In this document: piece after piece, positions 21,759-34,445 of the stretch
Layout: each line of letters starts with the position of its first letter
Numbering within the stretch: position 1 is the stretch's first letter
Assembly: GCA_028641055.1 (NCBI GenBank)
Contig: CM054058.1
Coordinates: 81,094,392 to 81,158,391, forward strand
DNA: 64,000 bases
From: Alopecurus myosuroides
Lineage: Eukaryota > Streptophyta > Magnoliopsida > Poales > Poaceae
Reading direction: 5' to 3'
Program-made: the position numbers and the translations under genes
The notes under the pieces: model-generated
The model's input: only the letters and a program-made list of their open reading frames with translations
Databases searched by the model: none
Told to the model about the DNA's origin: nothing

Positions 21759-22151
21759 TGTCTGCCTGTAGGATCCCTTTTACTGGTCGCAGTTTGAGTC
21801 TAGAAACTATTTTGTAGCTATATGGGAAAAATGAAACGTGAGAGTAGGAATTCTGCCATTTTTCTTCTTTCCCCACCCACCCACCCTTTTCTGGTAAGGA
21901 AGTGCAACGTTGTTTTCTCTTCTCACCCAAACTTTCAAGTTAGGATTTCACGTGTTTTGGGTTCTCCGTAGTACCTCAGGAGTTTTGGTATCGTTTTCCC
22001 GATGTTGCTTCGATATCCTGTTCATCTAAAGAACCTTTCGTCCGTTGAAATATTGTTGTTGTTTTCCACTTCAATTCTTCTACCGGCGTCTAATCAAAAC
22101 CTCCCAAATCATCTGCAGATGGATCTCAGGTTCTACCCGTAGGTGGTTCGG

Positions 22152-22935
22152 ATGACTCGTTGTGAGAGCACCACCGGTTATCCGGAGATGCTGAGGGACA
22201 TGGTCACGTATCTGGGGTTCTATTGGGCACCAGAGTACCAGGTCTACGAGCAGCAGCGAGAGTTTGACCAGACCTACTACCAGGCTATCGTCTATATTCT
22301 GTCAGATGATGGCATGAGCATAGCACACCGCTACGAGGCAGTAGGTTCCACAGTGGATATGGCCGTGCAGCAGGCAGCTTACGTGAGTCTCACCGTCCTT
22401 CGTGCTGACTACTGGGGGTTTGATGATTCTATCTATCGCCACATCCCCCGTGGTTACATCACCGCAGCGGGAGCTCACTTCACTCTCTACGACAACCTGG
22501 ATGTCTACGAGCATGATAGCTCCAGGCTGCACACCACCGCTCAGTTTGTGAGGTACAGTGACGCAGTTGCCACCACACTTTCTCAGGAGTTGGCCTCAGT
22601 CAGAGAGCAGCTCTACCTTGCGTTGACTCGTCTAGCGACGTACACCACCGACTTTGTTGGAGACGAGCGCTTCGCACGTTTCGAGCAGCCAGTTGGTCAT
22701 ACTCTGCCAGATGCTGGAGGTTACGAGCCGATCAGAGGTCCAAATCCTCCACCTCGGTGCTGGTTACACAGGGATTCCCCGCTTTGGAGCACAGGGAGCC
22801 GATGCTATGTACTTCACCACACCGAGAGTTTCTCTCAGAGCAGTTCCGCTCTACGTGGATCGTCGATCTACTTACTTTCGTGGGCGTCCTCCTCACCGTA
22901 GCTCTCGTCGTACTACTTACCGCCGTCCTGCGTGA
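22152..22935 (+). CDS. Extra ORF upstream of gag, unknown function, frame-broken near its end
   Basis: The ATG at 22152 (a GTG lies nine bases earlier) opens a frame of about 250 codons in the sense direction, between the PBS and gag. The product is rich in Tyr and aromatic residues (MLRDMVTYLGFYWAPEYQVY, YWGFDDSIYRHIPRG) and has a helical segment at about residues 140-175 (TTLSQELASVREQLYLALTR). Around 22740 a neighbouring frame looks more natural: LGAGYTGIPRFGAQGADAMY onward to a stop near 22935, ending in Arg-rich sequence. This suggests a single frameshift and an original C-terminus at 22935. No domain is recognised. Its place recalls additional ORFs in some large grass retrotransposons. 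Whether it is a capsid accessory or a captured gene is unknown. Confidence 0.5.
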
Positions 22936-23143
22936 TAAGCATGGGAGTACCGATGTATCCGTTCTTAGCTATGTTTAGTTATCCTTTGGCATTCGAACCA
23001 TTTATGGTGTGTTGGATATTCTGATGTATTTGAACATGTGATGATGTACTTGTTGGTTATCTATTCATGCGTCGGAATAATCTATCTTTCGGTTACCAAG
23101 TCTATCCTTCCTATTGTTGTGCTAAAATGAATTTCAATTCAAG

Positions 23144-26100
23144 ATGCCTCCAACAAGGAACAACCCGCCTGAGCCACCGCCGATTACGGAGCTGTTGACT
23201 CAGATGACTCAGGTCGTGACGCAGATGGCCCAGTTCCAGGCTAATCAGCACAACAACCAGAATGCTCCAAGAGTCAGTATCAAGGAGTTTCTGAGTCTGG
23301 GGCCGAGAGCTTTCGTGGCAACACGCGAGCCTCTGGTTGCTGATGACTGGATCCGTGAGATGGCCAGGGCTCTGGACATTGCTCACGTTGCTGAGGAAGA
23401 CAAAGTCAAGTATGCCACCTATCTGCTGAAGGGTCAGGCAGCTACTTGGTGGGAGAACTACCAGACCATGAGAGCTGGATACCCAATCACCTGGGGCTGT
23501 TTCAAGGATGCCTTCCTGAAGCACCACATTCCAGATGGTCTCATGGAAAGGATGCGTGAAGAGTTCTGCTCTCTTAAGCAGGGCAAGCTGGACGTCATTG
23601 GCTATCAGAACGAGTTCAATCGCCTCGCTCGATATGCTGGTGACGAGGTGTCCACTGAGGCCAAGAAGATGGCAAGGTTCCGCAGAGGTTTTAACCCGGA
23701 ACTGAAGTACGCTCTCACAAATGTCAAGTGCAAAGACTTCGAGGAGCTCGTTAACACCGCGCTCAATGAAGAAAATGGGCGCAAGGCGTTCGAGGAGTCT
23801 CGGAAGCACTCGCGTGAGGGTGGTCCCTCCTCCAACATGACCACCCCTCCGCAGAAGCGCCGCATCTGGGTGCCAAATGGTGCTGTCACTCGGGCTCCAT
23901 ATGCCCAAGCTTCTCCAGGCTTTGCTCCCCGCCTACCCAACCCATCTCAGATGCATGGTCAGAGGGTTCCAATGGGGCAGCCAAGGCCAGGTCCTCCTCG
24001 TGTCGTCACTTTCTTCAAGTGCAAGGAGACTGGACACTACGCTGATAAGTGCACTCAGAGGCAGCTACCTCCACCTCCTCGCCCCAACACCAACCAGGCA
24101 ATGGTTCGTGCTCCCCCGGCTAAAGCCTTCAACTCCAACAACAGGCCTGTCGGGAGGACCGCGAGGGTGAATCATATCAAGGCCGACAAAGCTGAGGAAG
24201 CCGCTGACGTCGTTCTCGGTATATTACCAGTAAGCTCTTTTCCAGCTAAAGTGTTGTTTGATACCAGAGCATCGCATTCTTTTGTGTCAAAGATCTTTGC
24301 TACAACGTACAACCTAGTTCTGGTTCCACTAAGCAATCAAATCACTGTTCACTCTCCGGGATCTCAAATGTTGACTTCCAAGATAAGTATGGACAATCAG
24401 ATCCTAATTGGAGGTCGCATATTCCTTGCTTCACTCATGTTGCTGGGAAATTCTGACATTGATGTCATTCTGGGCATGGATTGGTTGAAGGCCAATAAAG
24501 CTACAATTGACTGTGCTAAGAAGTCAATAACTCTGTTCCACCCGTCTGGCCAGATAGTCTATTCTCCATATGGATCAAGTTATGTTCAGCTGTTCAACCT
24601 CGATGCAAAACCTCTTCCTGCAATTGAGAATGTTCCGGTGGTTTGTGAATTCCCTGACGTCTTTCCAGAAGAGTTGCCAGGGATGCCTCCGGACAGAGCA
24701 GTTGAGTTCGTGATCGAGCTTGAGCCAGGTACTGCTCCAATCTCTAAGCATCCATACAAGATAGCTCCTCCTGAACTGAAATTGTTAAAGGAGAAAATCG
24801 ATATGTACATGGAGAAAGGTTACATTCAGCCTAGTTCCTCCGCTTGGGGTTGCCCAACTCTGTTCGTAGCCAAGAAGGATCAAACAAAAAGACTCGTGGT
24901 TGACTATCGTCCTCTCAACGAGAAAACCATCAAAAACAAGTATCCAATTCCTCGTATCGATGATCTTTTTGATCAACTTGCTGGAGCCTCAATATTCTCA
25001 AAGTTGGACTTGAGGATGGGTTACCATCAAATAAAGATCAGAAAGGAAGATATTCCTAAGACAGCTTTCACCACTCGGTACGGTCTATATGAATACACCG
25101 TCATGTCCTTTGGTCTCACCAATGCACCGGCGACCTTCTCTCGACTCATGAATTCTGTCTTCCATGAATACCTCGACAAGTTCGTTGTGGTATATCTTGA
25201 TGACATTCTTGTCTACTCCAAATCCGAGGAAGAGCATGAAGAACATCTTCGTCTCACTCTCATGAAACTTCGCGAGCATCGTTTGTATGCCAAGTTCTCC
25301 AAATGTGAGTTCTGGATTTCAGAAGTTGCTTATCTTGGTCATATCATCTCTGCCAAGGGCATAGCCATTGACCCAGAAAAGGTTAAGGCAATTGTTGATT
25401 GGAAACCTCCTAAGACGGTGCAGCAAGTCATAAGTTTTCTTGGCTTGGCTAGCTATTGCCGTCGTTTCGTCCAAAACTTCTCCAAGATTGCTAAACCTCT
25501 CACTGATCTCACAAAGAAGGACAAGAAGTTCGTTTGGTCTCCACAGTGTGATGAAAGTTTCAATCTCCTGAAGACTAAACTCACTTCTACACCAGTTCTG
25601 GTTGGCCCAGATACTACCAAACCTTTCCAGATATTCTGCGATGCATCTCTCCAAGGTCTAGGTGCAGTTCTTATGCAAGAACGTCAAGTTGTGGCTTATG
25701 CTTCACGTCAGTTGAATGCACATGAGCAAAATTATCCTACTCATGACCTAGAACTTGCAGCAGTTGTGTTTGCCCTCAAGAAATGGAGACAATACTTGTT
25801 GGGTAACCGAACTGAAATCTTTTCCGATCATAAGAGTCTGAAATACATCTTCACTCAACCAGATCTAAACCTCAGGCAAAGGAGATGGATTGAAAAGATT
25901 AAAGACTTTGATCTCACCATTTCTTACACTCCAGGCAAGGCTAATGTTATGGCCGATGCTCTCAGTCGCAAGTCCTATTGCAATAATCTCATGATCATGG
26001 AAAGCCAACCTCCACTTCATGAAGAATTCTAGAAGCTGAACCTTGCTCTTGTTCCCCAAGGTTATCTTGCTAGCTTGACAACCAGTCCAACTCTCGAGGA

Positions 26101-27532
26101 CAAGATTCGTTCTGAACAACTTCGTGATGCTGAAATCAAGAAGATTGTAGAGCACATCAAAGAAGGCAACGATAAATTCAAGTCCTTTTCAATTGATGAC
26201 AAGGGAACTGTGTTCTTCGAAGGATGCATTGCAGTTCCTCAGATTCAAAATCTCAAAGATGTCATTCTCAAGGAGGCTCATGAAACTCCTCTCTCCATCC
26301 ACCCTGGAAGTAAAAAGATGTACCAGGATCTCAAGACCCTGTATTGGTGGTCTGGCATGAAACGTGAAATTGCTCAATACGTTTCTGAATGCGACGTTTG
26401 TCAACGTGTTAAGGCAGTTCATCAGAAAACAGCCGGTCTTCTCCAACCTCTGAAAATTCCTGAGTGGAAGTGGGACATGATTGAAATGGACTTCGTTACT
26501 GGGTTTCCAAAGTCCAAGAAGGGCAACGATGCAATCTTCGTTGTTATTGATCGTCTCACTAAGGTAGCTCACTTCTTTGCTGTCAAGGAAACTATCTCAG
26601 CTAGCCAGTTAGCAGAGCTCTACACAGCAAAGATTGTTCCTCTTCATGGTGTTCCATTGGAAATAAGCTCAGACCGTGGAAGTATCTTCACTTCTCATTT
26701 CTGGAAGAGTTTTCAAGAAGCATTGGGCACCAAACTTCTGTTCAGCACAGCTTATCACCCTCAGTCTCAAGGGCAAGTCGAAAGAGTCAATCAAATTCTC
26801 GAGGATATGCTCAGAGCATGTGGTCTCTCCTTTGGCATGAAATGGGAGGATTGCCTTCCATATGCTGAATTCTCCTACAACATCAGTTTCCAGGCAAGCC
26901 TAGGCATGGCACCATTTGAGGCACTGTATGACCGCAGATGTAGGAGTCCAATCAATTGGTCTGGAGCTGGTGAACGTTCACTCTTAGGTCCTGACATTGT
27001 CAAGGAAGCCGAAGAGAAAGTTCGCATAATTCGTGACAATCTCAAGATTGCTCAGTCTCGTCAGAAGAGTTACTATGACAGCAAGCACCGGGACATGGTC
27101 TATGCACCTGGTGACAAAGCATATCTCCGTGTAACTCCCCTCAGAGGCACTCATCGTTTTGGTGTGAAAGGAAAGCTGGCACCAAGATACATTGGTCCTT
27201 TCATCATTCTCTCAAGGCGTGCGGAAAATGCCTATCGTCTTGAACTTCCAGAAAAACTATCCAAGGTGCACGATGTGTTTCACGTGTCACAGCTCAAGAA
27301 GTGTTTCAAAGATCCAGATCGTGCAGTTGATCATGATTCCATTGAACTGCAAGAAGATCTATCTTATGAGGAGCACCCTGTTCGTATTCTCGATGAGACC
27401 GAGCGTAAGACTCGCAACAAGAGCACCAAGTTCTTGAAAGTGCAGTGGTCCCATCATTCCGATAAAGAGGCAATGTGGGAGACCGAGGAGGATCTTCGCA
27501 AGAAGTATCCGGACCTTTTCTCTTCTCCGTAA
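23144..27532 (+). pseudogene. gag-pol polyprotein (gypsy chromovirus) with one in-frame TAG
   Basis: One frame runs from ATG 23144 to TAA 27532, broken only by TAG at 26030-26032 between RNase H and integrase. Order: gag (residues about 1-290, with [11 protein letters not shown]), zinc knuckle near residue 291, protease near 372, reverse transcriptase with YLDDILVYS near 684, RNase H from FCDAS near 832, integrase with H-x4-H and C-x2-C fingers (26276-26405) and a DDE set (MDFVTGFP, SDRGS, GQVERVN), then a chromodomain-like tail (from about 27380; WSHHSDKEAMWETEEDL). Oddities: the protease motif reads DTRAS where DTGAS is expected, and the knuckle reads FFKC where CFKC is expected, losing the first Cys. 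The stop and both substitutions would cripple maturation, yet the rest is intact, consistent with a recent insertion. Confidence 0.9.
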
Positions 27533-27556
27533 GGAATCTAGGGGCGCGATTCCTTC

Positions 27557-27565
27557 AAGGGGGGG
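27557..27565 (+). other. Polypurine tract
   Basis: AAGGGGGGG lies five bases before the 3' LTR, which fits priming of plus-strand synthesis. Confidence 0.6.
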
Positions 27566-27570
27566 CGTTT

Positions 27571-30500
27571 TGTAACATCCCAAGTATGAAAACATCCCTT
27601 AGAATGTTTGATTTCTTGTTTATTAAAGTATTGCACCATGTCATCATATCTATTCTTTGTTTGCATTTGTTTTACTTTGTTCTCCATTTGTTTGCTTCTG
27701 TTTTACTCTGTTTTCACATTTGAAATTCAAACTTTATTCAAACAATTAATTCATACTTGTTATGTTACAACCTCTTAAATAAAAAGTTCAAATAAAAACA
27801 ATTAATTGTTTCCAATTATTTCCATATTGATCAACTAATAAAATGGTGGGTTTTATTCACTCATTTAGTTCCAATGTTATTTCAAATTCAATTGCAAACA
27901 GTACCCACTTTTGAAATTATGAAATAACCAAAACAATTGTGCTCATTTGTTTCCAATTAAAATCATTTGATCACCATAATTAAAATAATGTTTTCAATAA
28001 CCACTTAACCACAAATTTCAATCAAATTCATTCCAAGTCAAACAGCACCATAATTCAATTAATTTGAAATTCCAAACTTGCATTTGGTTACCAATCCATT
28101 AAGGAGCTAACCCAAATTTTTCTAATATTTTTACTAACCCCAAAACCCTCTTTTTCTTCCTAAACCTTTTCTGCAAAAAAAAGAAGTATAAAATTTAAAA
28201 AAATAAAAAACGGCGCGCAGAGGGGAGCAGCACAGCCGGCCCAGCCCATTTTTCTCCCCCGCGCTGGCCCGGTACCGCTTCGCGCTCCCCCCCTTCGTCT
28301 AACTGTACGGCCGGTCATCCACCACCGCCACGTCACCGCGAGCAGCAGTGGATGGCCGCGCGCGCCTGTAGCCCCCTTTAAAGCTAGCCCTAGCCCGCGC
28401 CGCAGCCCTAGCCTACCCCTACTCCCTCTTCCCTCGAGCTCGCGCCGCCGTTTTCCCTCTCCCTCTCGCCGGAATTCCCCTCTCTGCAAACACCTCACCG
28501 AACGCTGCCGCTTCTGAATCCTCGCCGAGCACCGCCGCCATGGACCTCCTCCACCCTAGCTAGCCACGGGAACCGGTCCGTCTCACCTCCCTCGACAACG
28601 TCGACATTTTCTCGGCCACGGGGACGCACGGGATCACCGCCGCCATCCTCGCCGCTGACAGCAACGACCACCTCGCCGTCAAGCTCCACCTCTGCAACCT
28701 CCCGGTGAGCACGCCACCGTGCACCTCTCCCTCCTCCCTGCCCTCTCTGACACGCGAGCACACACACGTTTTGCACACCCGCACGCACACGAGCCAGCGT
28801 CCAGCAGCGCAGCGTGATCGCCGCCGGCGAGCGTCGAACTCCGTCAGGTTTCAGAAGCGATTGTTCGTGAGTTAAATTCAGATCCGCGAGTTACACCTTA
28901 ACCTTTTTGCGTCCCTGTTACTGATAAGAATCGATCGCTTACCGCACTAGTGCAGTGCAGTGCGCGCGCACGGGCAGGTCCAGGGTTCGAGTCCCTGGCT
29001 CGCGCGATTAAAACCACATTTTTGCACCGAGTGCTGACAGGGTGGCCCCCCTGTCAGCCACTCTGTTGCCACGCAAGCACCCAGTGGCCCTAGGCCCACT
29101 GGCAGTGTCTAGGGTAGATCCCTGTGCGGTACAAAATGTTTTCCAGCTTTTCTGTTTTAAATCTAAGCCCTTTTGAATTACAGATTGGTCCCTAAAACTA
29201 AAACCCTAACAACTTTTATTTTATAATTCCAAATAACAAAAATAAAATATGTGCACTGCTCCAAATTAAATTATCTATCTAGTTATAACATTTGTTTCCT
29301 GTTTTGAATTTTCCAAATGCATTCCAAATTTGAATTCAAACAATTCATTTGTAAATTGCTAAAATCCATAACTAATTCATAGTTAATCCAAATAATACAA
29401 ATAAAATATGTTTTCCATGCTATTTCAAACAACCTTTTCAAATATAAATTTTGTTTCATGGTTTGAATAATTAAAATTTCTTAAATATTTTAAACCTTGT
29501 TTAAATCATTTAAATTTGATAAAATCATAACTTGCTCAAATTAAATTATTTTTGAACATGCAAAATATGTTTTCAAACCATCAAAGTATAAACTTTTCAA
29601 ATGTGAATTTGAATTTATGTTTTGAACAAATAAAATTCAATTATTATTCATGCTTGTTTTAAACTCAATTAAAACTTGTTTGATCTTGTTTAATTCATAA
29701 TAAATTCATCCTAATTCCTTTTTCAATATTTGAAACATGTAATCCAATTAAAATTTTGTGTACTTTCCAAATATGAATTTTGTTAATTGTTTTGAACACT
29801 TTAACTTGATGAAAACAACAATTTCTTGTGTGACATCTTTAAGTAACCCAAAATTTCCAAACTTAATAAATAATTTCCAAACTTGTTAACTTCCTTTTCC
29901 ACTTGCATCTATTGTTGTTTTCTTCTTGTTATCATCATGCATGCATCATGCTAAACAACTTTCACATGCTAATTAATTGTAGATCATTTGTTTCCACCTT
30001 AATTCATGGATCTTCTCCATATGCAATCCAATTGCATATGTGTCCATTTAAATTGTGTTACCATGTTAGCTAGTTTATTTTGATGCAACCCTTAACTTGA
30101 CATGCATCATCCCATGATTGTGCACTATGCCATGATAATGATTGTTTACCTTTCTGCATTGTTTGTTTGCTTCTTCTCGGATAGACGACGACGTTGAGAC
30201 CGACGATCCTTACGACACCCCTTCTGAGGATCTAGCTCAGTACCAGGCTACTGGGTTTGCAGGCAAGTTATCACTCACATGAACCACTGTGTTCCTTTCA
30301 ACATTGGTTACCGATACTTTCCGTTGTCTATTCTGCTAGCCTTAGTAGTAGTTGTTTCTGTTACGAACCTATCACATGAATCCCTTAACCCTGATATTGC
30401 CTCACCTCCACTCCCACAACCCCATTGTTTGAGCCAGTGTCTTACTAGCATGCTTAGGTTGTTTTGCTCGAGTCTGTTACCCGTTACTTCCCGTTACTAT

Positions 30501-31991
30501 ATTCTATTATTTTCTGGGGGCTCGATGTTAATCAATCAACCTGTTAATAATAATATGCTGATAAGGCACCGGCAGGAGGCCCTGTGTGGTTTTGGAGCCT
30601 GCTAGTGTCGACCCTAATAGGAAAAGGGTCTTGTCTACTGATCCATGATGAGCGCACTACCCGCATGTGGGAAGCGAGTATGGGCGCCCCCCTCAATTTG
30701 ATTCGATTCGCATCTCGTCCAAATCGCCTCATTTAGTTCGTGTTTTCCATTTGCCGCATGCATGTTTTTGCGAGCCCAGCGCAGGGTGGAACTTTTGTAG
30801 TCGGCATATAGGGGGACACGTTCTTAGAGTGCTATGAGGGTCCCCTTTCTTCGGGGCTCGATTAGCCGTGCGCCCAAGGTGCTTTGGGCTTGATGCGAAG
30901 AAGAGTTGAGTTGTGTTGAGTGCCCCGCTTGGTGGGAGGCATCCCATCTGGCGGGTTATTCTTACGTGTACGGCCAAATTGGTGCACCCATGCAGGGATA
31001 AATCTTCTCGAGAAGCCGTGTTTTCCGCGGTTATGGTTGACTTGGTGAAAGTACTGGCTAACAAGTACTAAGAACAACTTACACCTAACTAATGATAACC
31101 TGACTAGTAATAGACTTATTGACACAACAACTTGATCCATTATTCATTAATCCAACTGTGTGAGTTATCCTCGGATTGCTTCTTTGGATAAGGGGCGAGA
31201 TCCAGGATGGGTTTGTTTGATGTTATCTTTCAGTTGGTTACTATACGCTATCTTATCTCCTTTCTGTTAGCTGGAAGTGGTAGTGTTTCTGTAGTTGGTT
31301 AGCGCAGCCAATTGCAGCATCTTTTATATCCGCTTCTTCCGTTGAACCCAAGGCATCTATGCTTGGTGTTGACGGGCTACACTTTGGTGAACCGTGAGTC
31401 TTGCTTGCCAGTACGTTGTTGTACTGACCCCTTTGGGGCTGTGGTTTATGCAGACTACGCTTACGAGGATCCAGGTGACGGCTACTACGTGGAGTTTGAC
31501 GAGGCTGCTGACGAGTAGATAGCGGACCCGGGCAGGATCCGAGACTACGTGGATGGGCTTCGTCTTTCTTTCATTTCCCGGCTTCTTAAGCCTATTTGGA
31601 TTTGTCTGTACTCAGACCCCGTTGAATGCTTCCGCTGAGATGTAATGATGTTATGTTGGGACATGTGTCCTCTGGATGATTGTATTTGCTATCTCTGCTC
31701 TAGTGAGAGCCATTTGCAACTTATTTCAATCTTTTGTGTCTTAGAGATATGTTGTGTTATCATTCTGTTCAACGCCGTTGACGTACCATGTGTGTATGGT
31801 ATGAAGTACGTCAATGGTAGTATCTTGATTTCTATGGGATAGTTTACATCGACGATGGGTAGTAGAGTTTGGTTGTCGCACATAAGTGCTGGCCTACTCG
31901 TAAGAGGATGCGGGAGCAGTTAAGCCCCGTAATCCAATCATCTACTATTCAGTTCGTACGGTGAGTATCCTTTAGAAGTCCGGGTGCGACA
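27571..31991 (+). repeat. 3' LTR (4421 bp) of the chromovirus element
   Basis: Same termini and internal organisation as 17322-21743, with about 50 substitutions and one single-base indel noticed by eye. It keeps the tRNA-arm-like hairpin (28981-28997) and the exon-like segments (about 30185-30263 and up to 31518). Confidence 0.92.
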
Positions 31992-31996
31992 TTATA

Positions 31997-32894
31997 TATA
32001 CAAATTTTCCATTTATTTTCCCCGCCCAGAGTATCGTAGGAATTTCCGAACAAATTTGGCACCGCCGAATAAAAGCAGAGACGACAATCTAAAAAACTCG
32101 ACTTAGGGATAAACGTAATATTAAAATGTACCCCCTCCAAAATTCTGCGGAGGCTCCATGCGTTGCCCAGCCGGCTAGAAATCAAAACCTCTTCTGCTTA
32201 TGTCGAGTCTGTTTTTGTTTTCTTTAAACCGGCTCTCTGTTCTTAATCCGGAGCATCTCAAATACAATAGAGGTCATGCATCTCTTATAGCCGCTCGTTA
32301 AAATAACCCGCCTCTAAGTTAAGTGACAAGCTTTTGTTTTGACCGCTTCCCAAGAACAACCCATTAGAGACCGACGTTTTCAAAAACCGTCTGAGGGCTA
32401 CTACATCACAGATGGGCCGAAAACCCGGTTCCAACAAGGATTGATTATTAGCGCCTTATGTAGTGAGACAGTCGTTGGAACCGCCTTAGGCCTATGTACG
32501 AGAACCGGCTGAAATTATGTCTATCCTAGTATGAGGCGAGGTATGGACGGCGAGTTGCATCTCCTCCTCTGCACGCTCCAAGCGGGCAGGTGAGCGGTGC
32601 GGCTGGCGAGCTGCAGCTCCTCCTTGGCACTCCTCGTGCAGGCAGGTGAAGTGCGGCGAGCGAGTTGTAGCTCCTCATCGGCGCGCCTCACGCGGGCAGG
32701 TGAGCGTTGCGGCCGGACTCCACCATGACAAGCGCCCCCCTCCGAGGTGCTGCTGCGCTCGTGGAAGCTCTCCGGGTTCCCAACAAGTAGGGTGTTAAGG
32801 GACCCGATTGCTTTAAAAAAAAATTATAGGGTCTTTTTTTGAAGCCAGGGACACATAGGTTGAAAAAACTTTTATGCGGTGTTCTATTTTAGTG
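31997..32894. other. Intergenic DNA between two retrotransposons
   Basis: No gene recognised. Contains a GC-rich minisatellite near 32550-32720, listed separately. Confidence 0.35.
32545..32720. repeat. GC-rich minisatellite, three units of about 55-65 bp
   Basis: GGCGAGTTGCATCTCCTCCT, GGCGAGCTGCAGCTCCTCCT and GGCGAGCGAGTTGTAGCTCC head three imperfect units, each ending in a GGGCAGGTGA or GGCAGGTGAAG motif and a GTGCGGC-like block. Confidence 0.6.
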
Positions 32895-34431
32895 TGTGAT
32901 GGCTCCCAAGTGCAGGAGATCAATTGTAGTACTTTTCGAATTAGAAAGGTTGTCGAATCCACGAGGAGCAGAAGGAACAGGTAAGTAGAATAGCAAAGGA
33001 ATAATAAAAGCAACAGGTGTTTTTGTGTTTTAATTGTGTAGTGCAAGTAAAGTAAAATGCGGAAAATAAATTGCAGCAAGTAGTAGGTCTCAATGAGAGA
33101 CAAAACCCAATACTCTAATGCGCAAGAGGACAAGCTCAAGTGTGTGTTTGTGTCCTATATGTGAAAAACGTTCCCGAGGGCTGCACGGATTTAGCTGGCA
33201 TAGTGATTCATTGCATAATAACATGTTTGTATATCTTGTCTAGTTTTAATCTTCTTCGGACGGAGCCACAAATAGGAATAGCTAAATAAATAAACTATCA
33301 CCCCTTATGATGGATCACGTGGCCAATTAAATGACAGCACGAGAATTATTAAGACATGATGTCCCACCATAGCCTTATGCTCTAAGGTCCCCAATACAAG
33401 TACCCTCATAATGCAATTCAACGACTATGTCTCAAGTTCCTGTCACCTAAAGACATCATCACGTCACTACACTACGGTGTTCTCCTATGAGCCCATGTAG
33501 GTGAAGTGTTGTACAGTCGACGTTCGTACAACACCATCATAGAATCACATAAAAGATAAATACTAGACCAAATAACAACTCATCTCATGTAACAAATCAT
33601 TGCCAATTCATCCTATGCCCTCAGGAACATGCGGGAACTACTCACAACGTGCAAACATGATCATGTATGGTGACATATGTGGTACAACACAATCTGAAAC
33701 AATGGATCCACCACCAAATAATGACAAGTACTCAATCCCAAACATGCAACGGAGTACAATAACACGTATCTAGGGTGTAGCAATGATCAAACTATGAGGG
33801 GGGACGGAGTGGATCACGGTGATAGTGATGGTGGAGATGCAGGTGCTGGTGAGGATGGTGATGGAGATGCCTCCTCCCACTCCAAGGAGGAGATGGGGAT
33901 GAAGATGGGGATGATTTCCCCCTTCTCCGGAGCTCCGGAGCAGCAGGATCTGTCTCCCCCGCGGAGAGTTTCGAGAGTTTCGCCGTCCTGGCGGTTCCGT
34001 CTCGTCTCGGGAAAATTAGGGTGTTCGTTTTTGGGGAAGACGGAGTCGTCAGCAAAAAGACCTCGGGGAGGAGGTGCTGTGGGCCCATTTGGGGGCCCCA
34101 CACGCGGCCAGGGAATCTGGTCGCATGGGCTACCCCCTTTTGGGCCTCCTGGCCCTCCTCCTTTCTGTATTGTGCCCACGGCCTTTCTCCCGAAGAAAAA
34201 CTGACAGGGTTTCTTTCCTTTCGCAATTTGGATACCTGTAGCTCCTGAAACATCAAAAACATGAAAACAGGTGTTTTCTGACACCCAGAAATTAAATACC
34301 AAAAATAGTGACTTTGTAGGAAAGTCCCATAAAATCATCTAAAACATGCAAAACAATGACATAACATTGATAAAACATCCCAATAATGCCTATATGGAGG
34401 GTATAAATGATGATATAAAATGCACGTATCA
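32895..34431 (-). repeat. 3' LTR of the Athila-type element
   Basis: On the minus strand it starts TGATACGTGCATTTTATATC, directly after the purine tract. The inner end near 32895 has lost about 3 bp relative to the other LTR (TGTGATGG versus TGTCTTGATGG). Confidence 0.85.
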
Positions 34432-34432
34432 A

Positions 34433-34445
34433 CTCCCCCAAGCTT
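34433..34445 (-). other. Polypurine tract of the Athila-type element
   Basis: AAGCTTGGGGGAG on the minus strand, next to the 3' LTR. The same motif occurs again at 35895-35883, next to the end of the coiled-coil ORF. Confidence 0.6.

Larger units (their letters stand above)
17317..31996 (+). mobile_element. Ty3/gypsy chromovirus-type LTR retrotransposon with 4.4 kb LTRs
   Basis: The element covers 17322-31991 (14.67 kb) and is flanked by the identical 5-mer TTATA at 17317-17321 and 31992-31996. Both LTRs begin TGTAACATCC and end GTGCGACA. A PBS matching initiator Met tRNA with one mismatch follows the 5' LTR, and a purine tract precedes the 3' LTR. The internal 5.8 kb has an extra ORF, then gag-protease-RT-RNase H-integrase in gypsy order with a C-terminal chromodomain-like region. 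Very long LTRs and a chromodomain suggest the Tekay/Del lineage. About 50 differences were counted by eye between LTRs (about 1.1%), implying a young insertion. An in-frame TAG and altered protease and zinc-knuckle residues mean this copy is probably not self-sufficient. Confidence 0.92.

Noticed and set aside
23111..23908. Minus-strand frame of about 265 codons
   Set aside because: Shadow of gag on the opposite strand of the chromovirus element.
33792..34338. Overlapping frames in the Athila-type LTR on both strands
   Set aside because: Both LTRs show them with different breaks, composition is GC-rich repeats (GATGGTGATGG), and no known domain is present.
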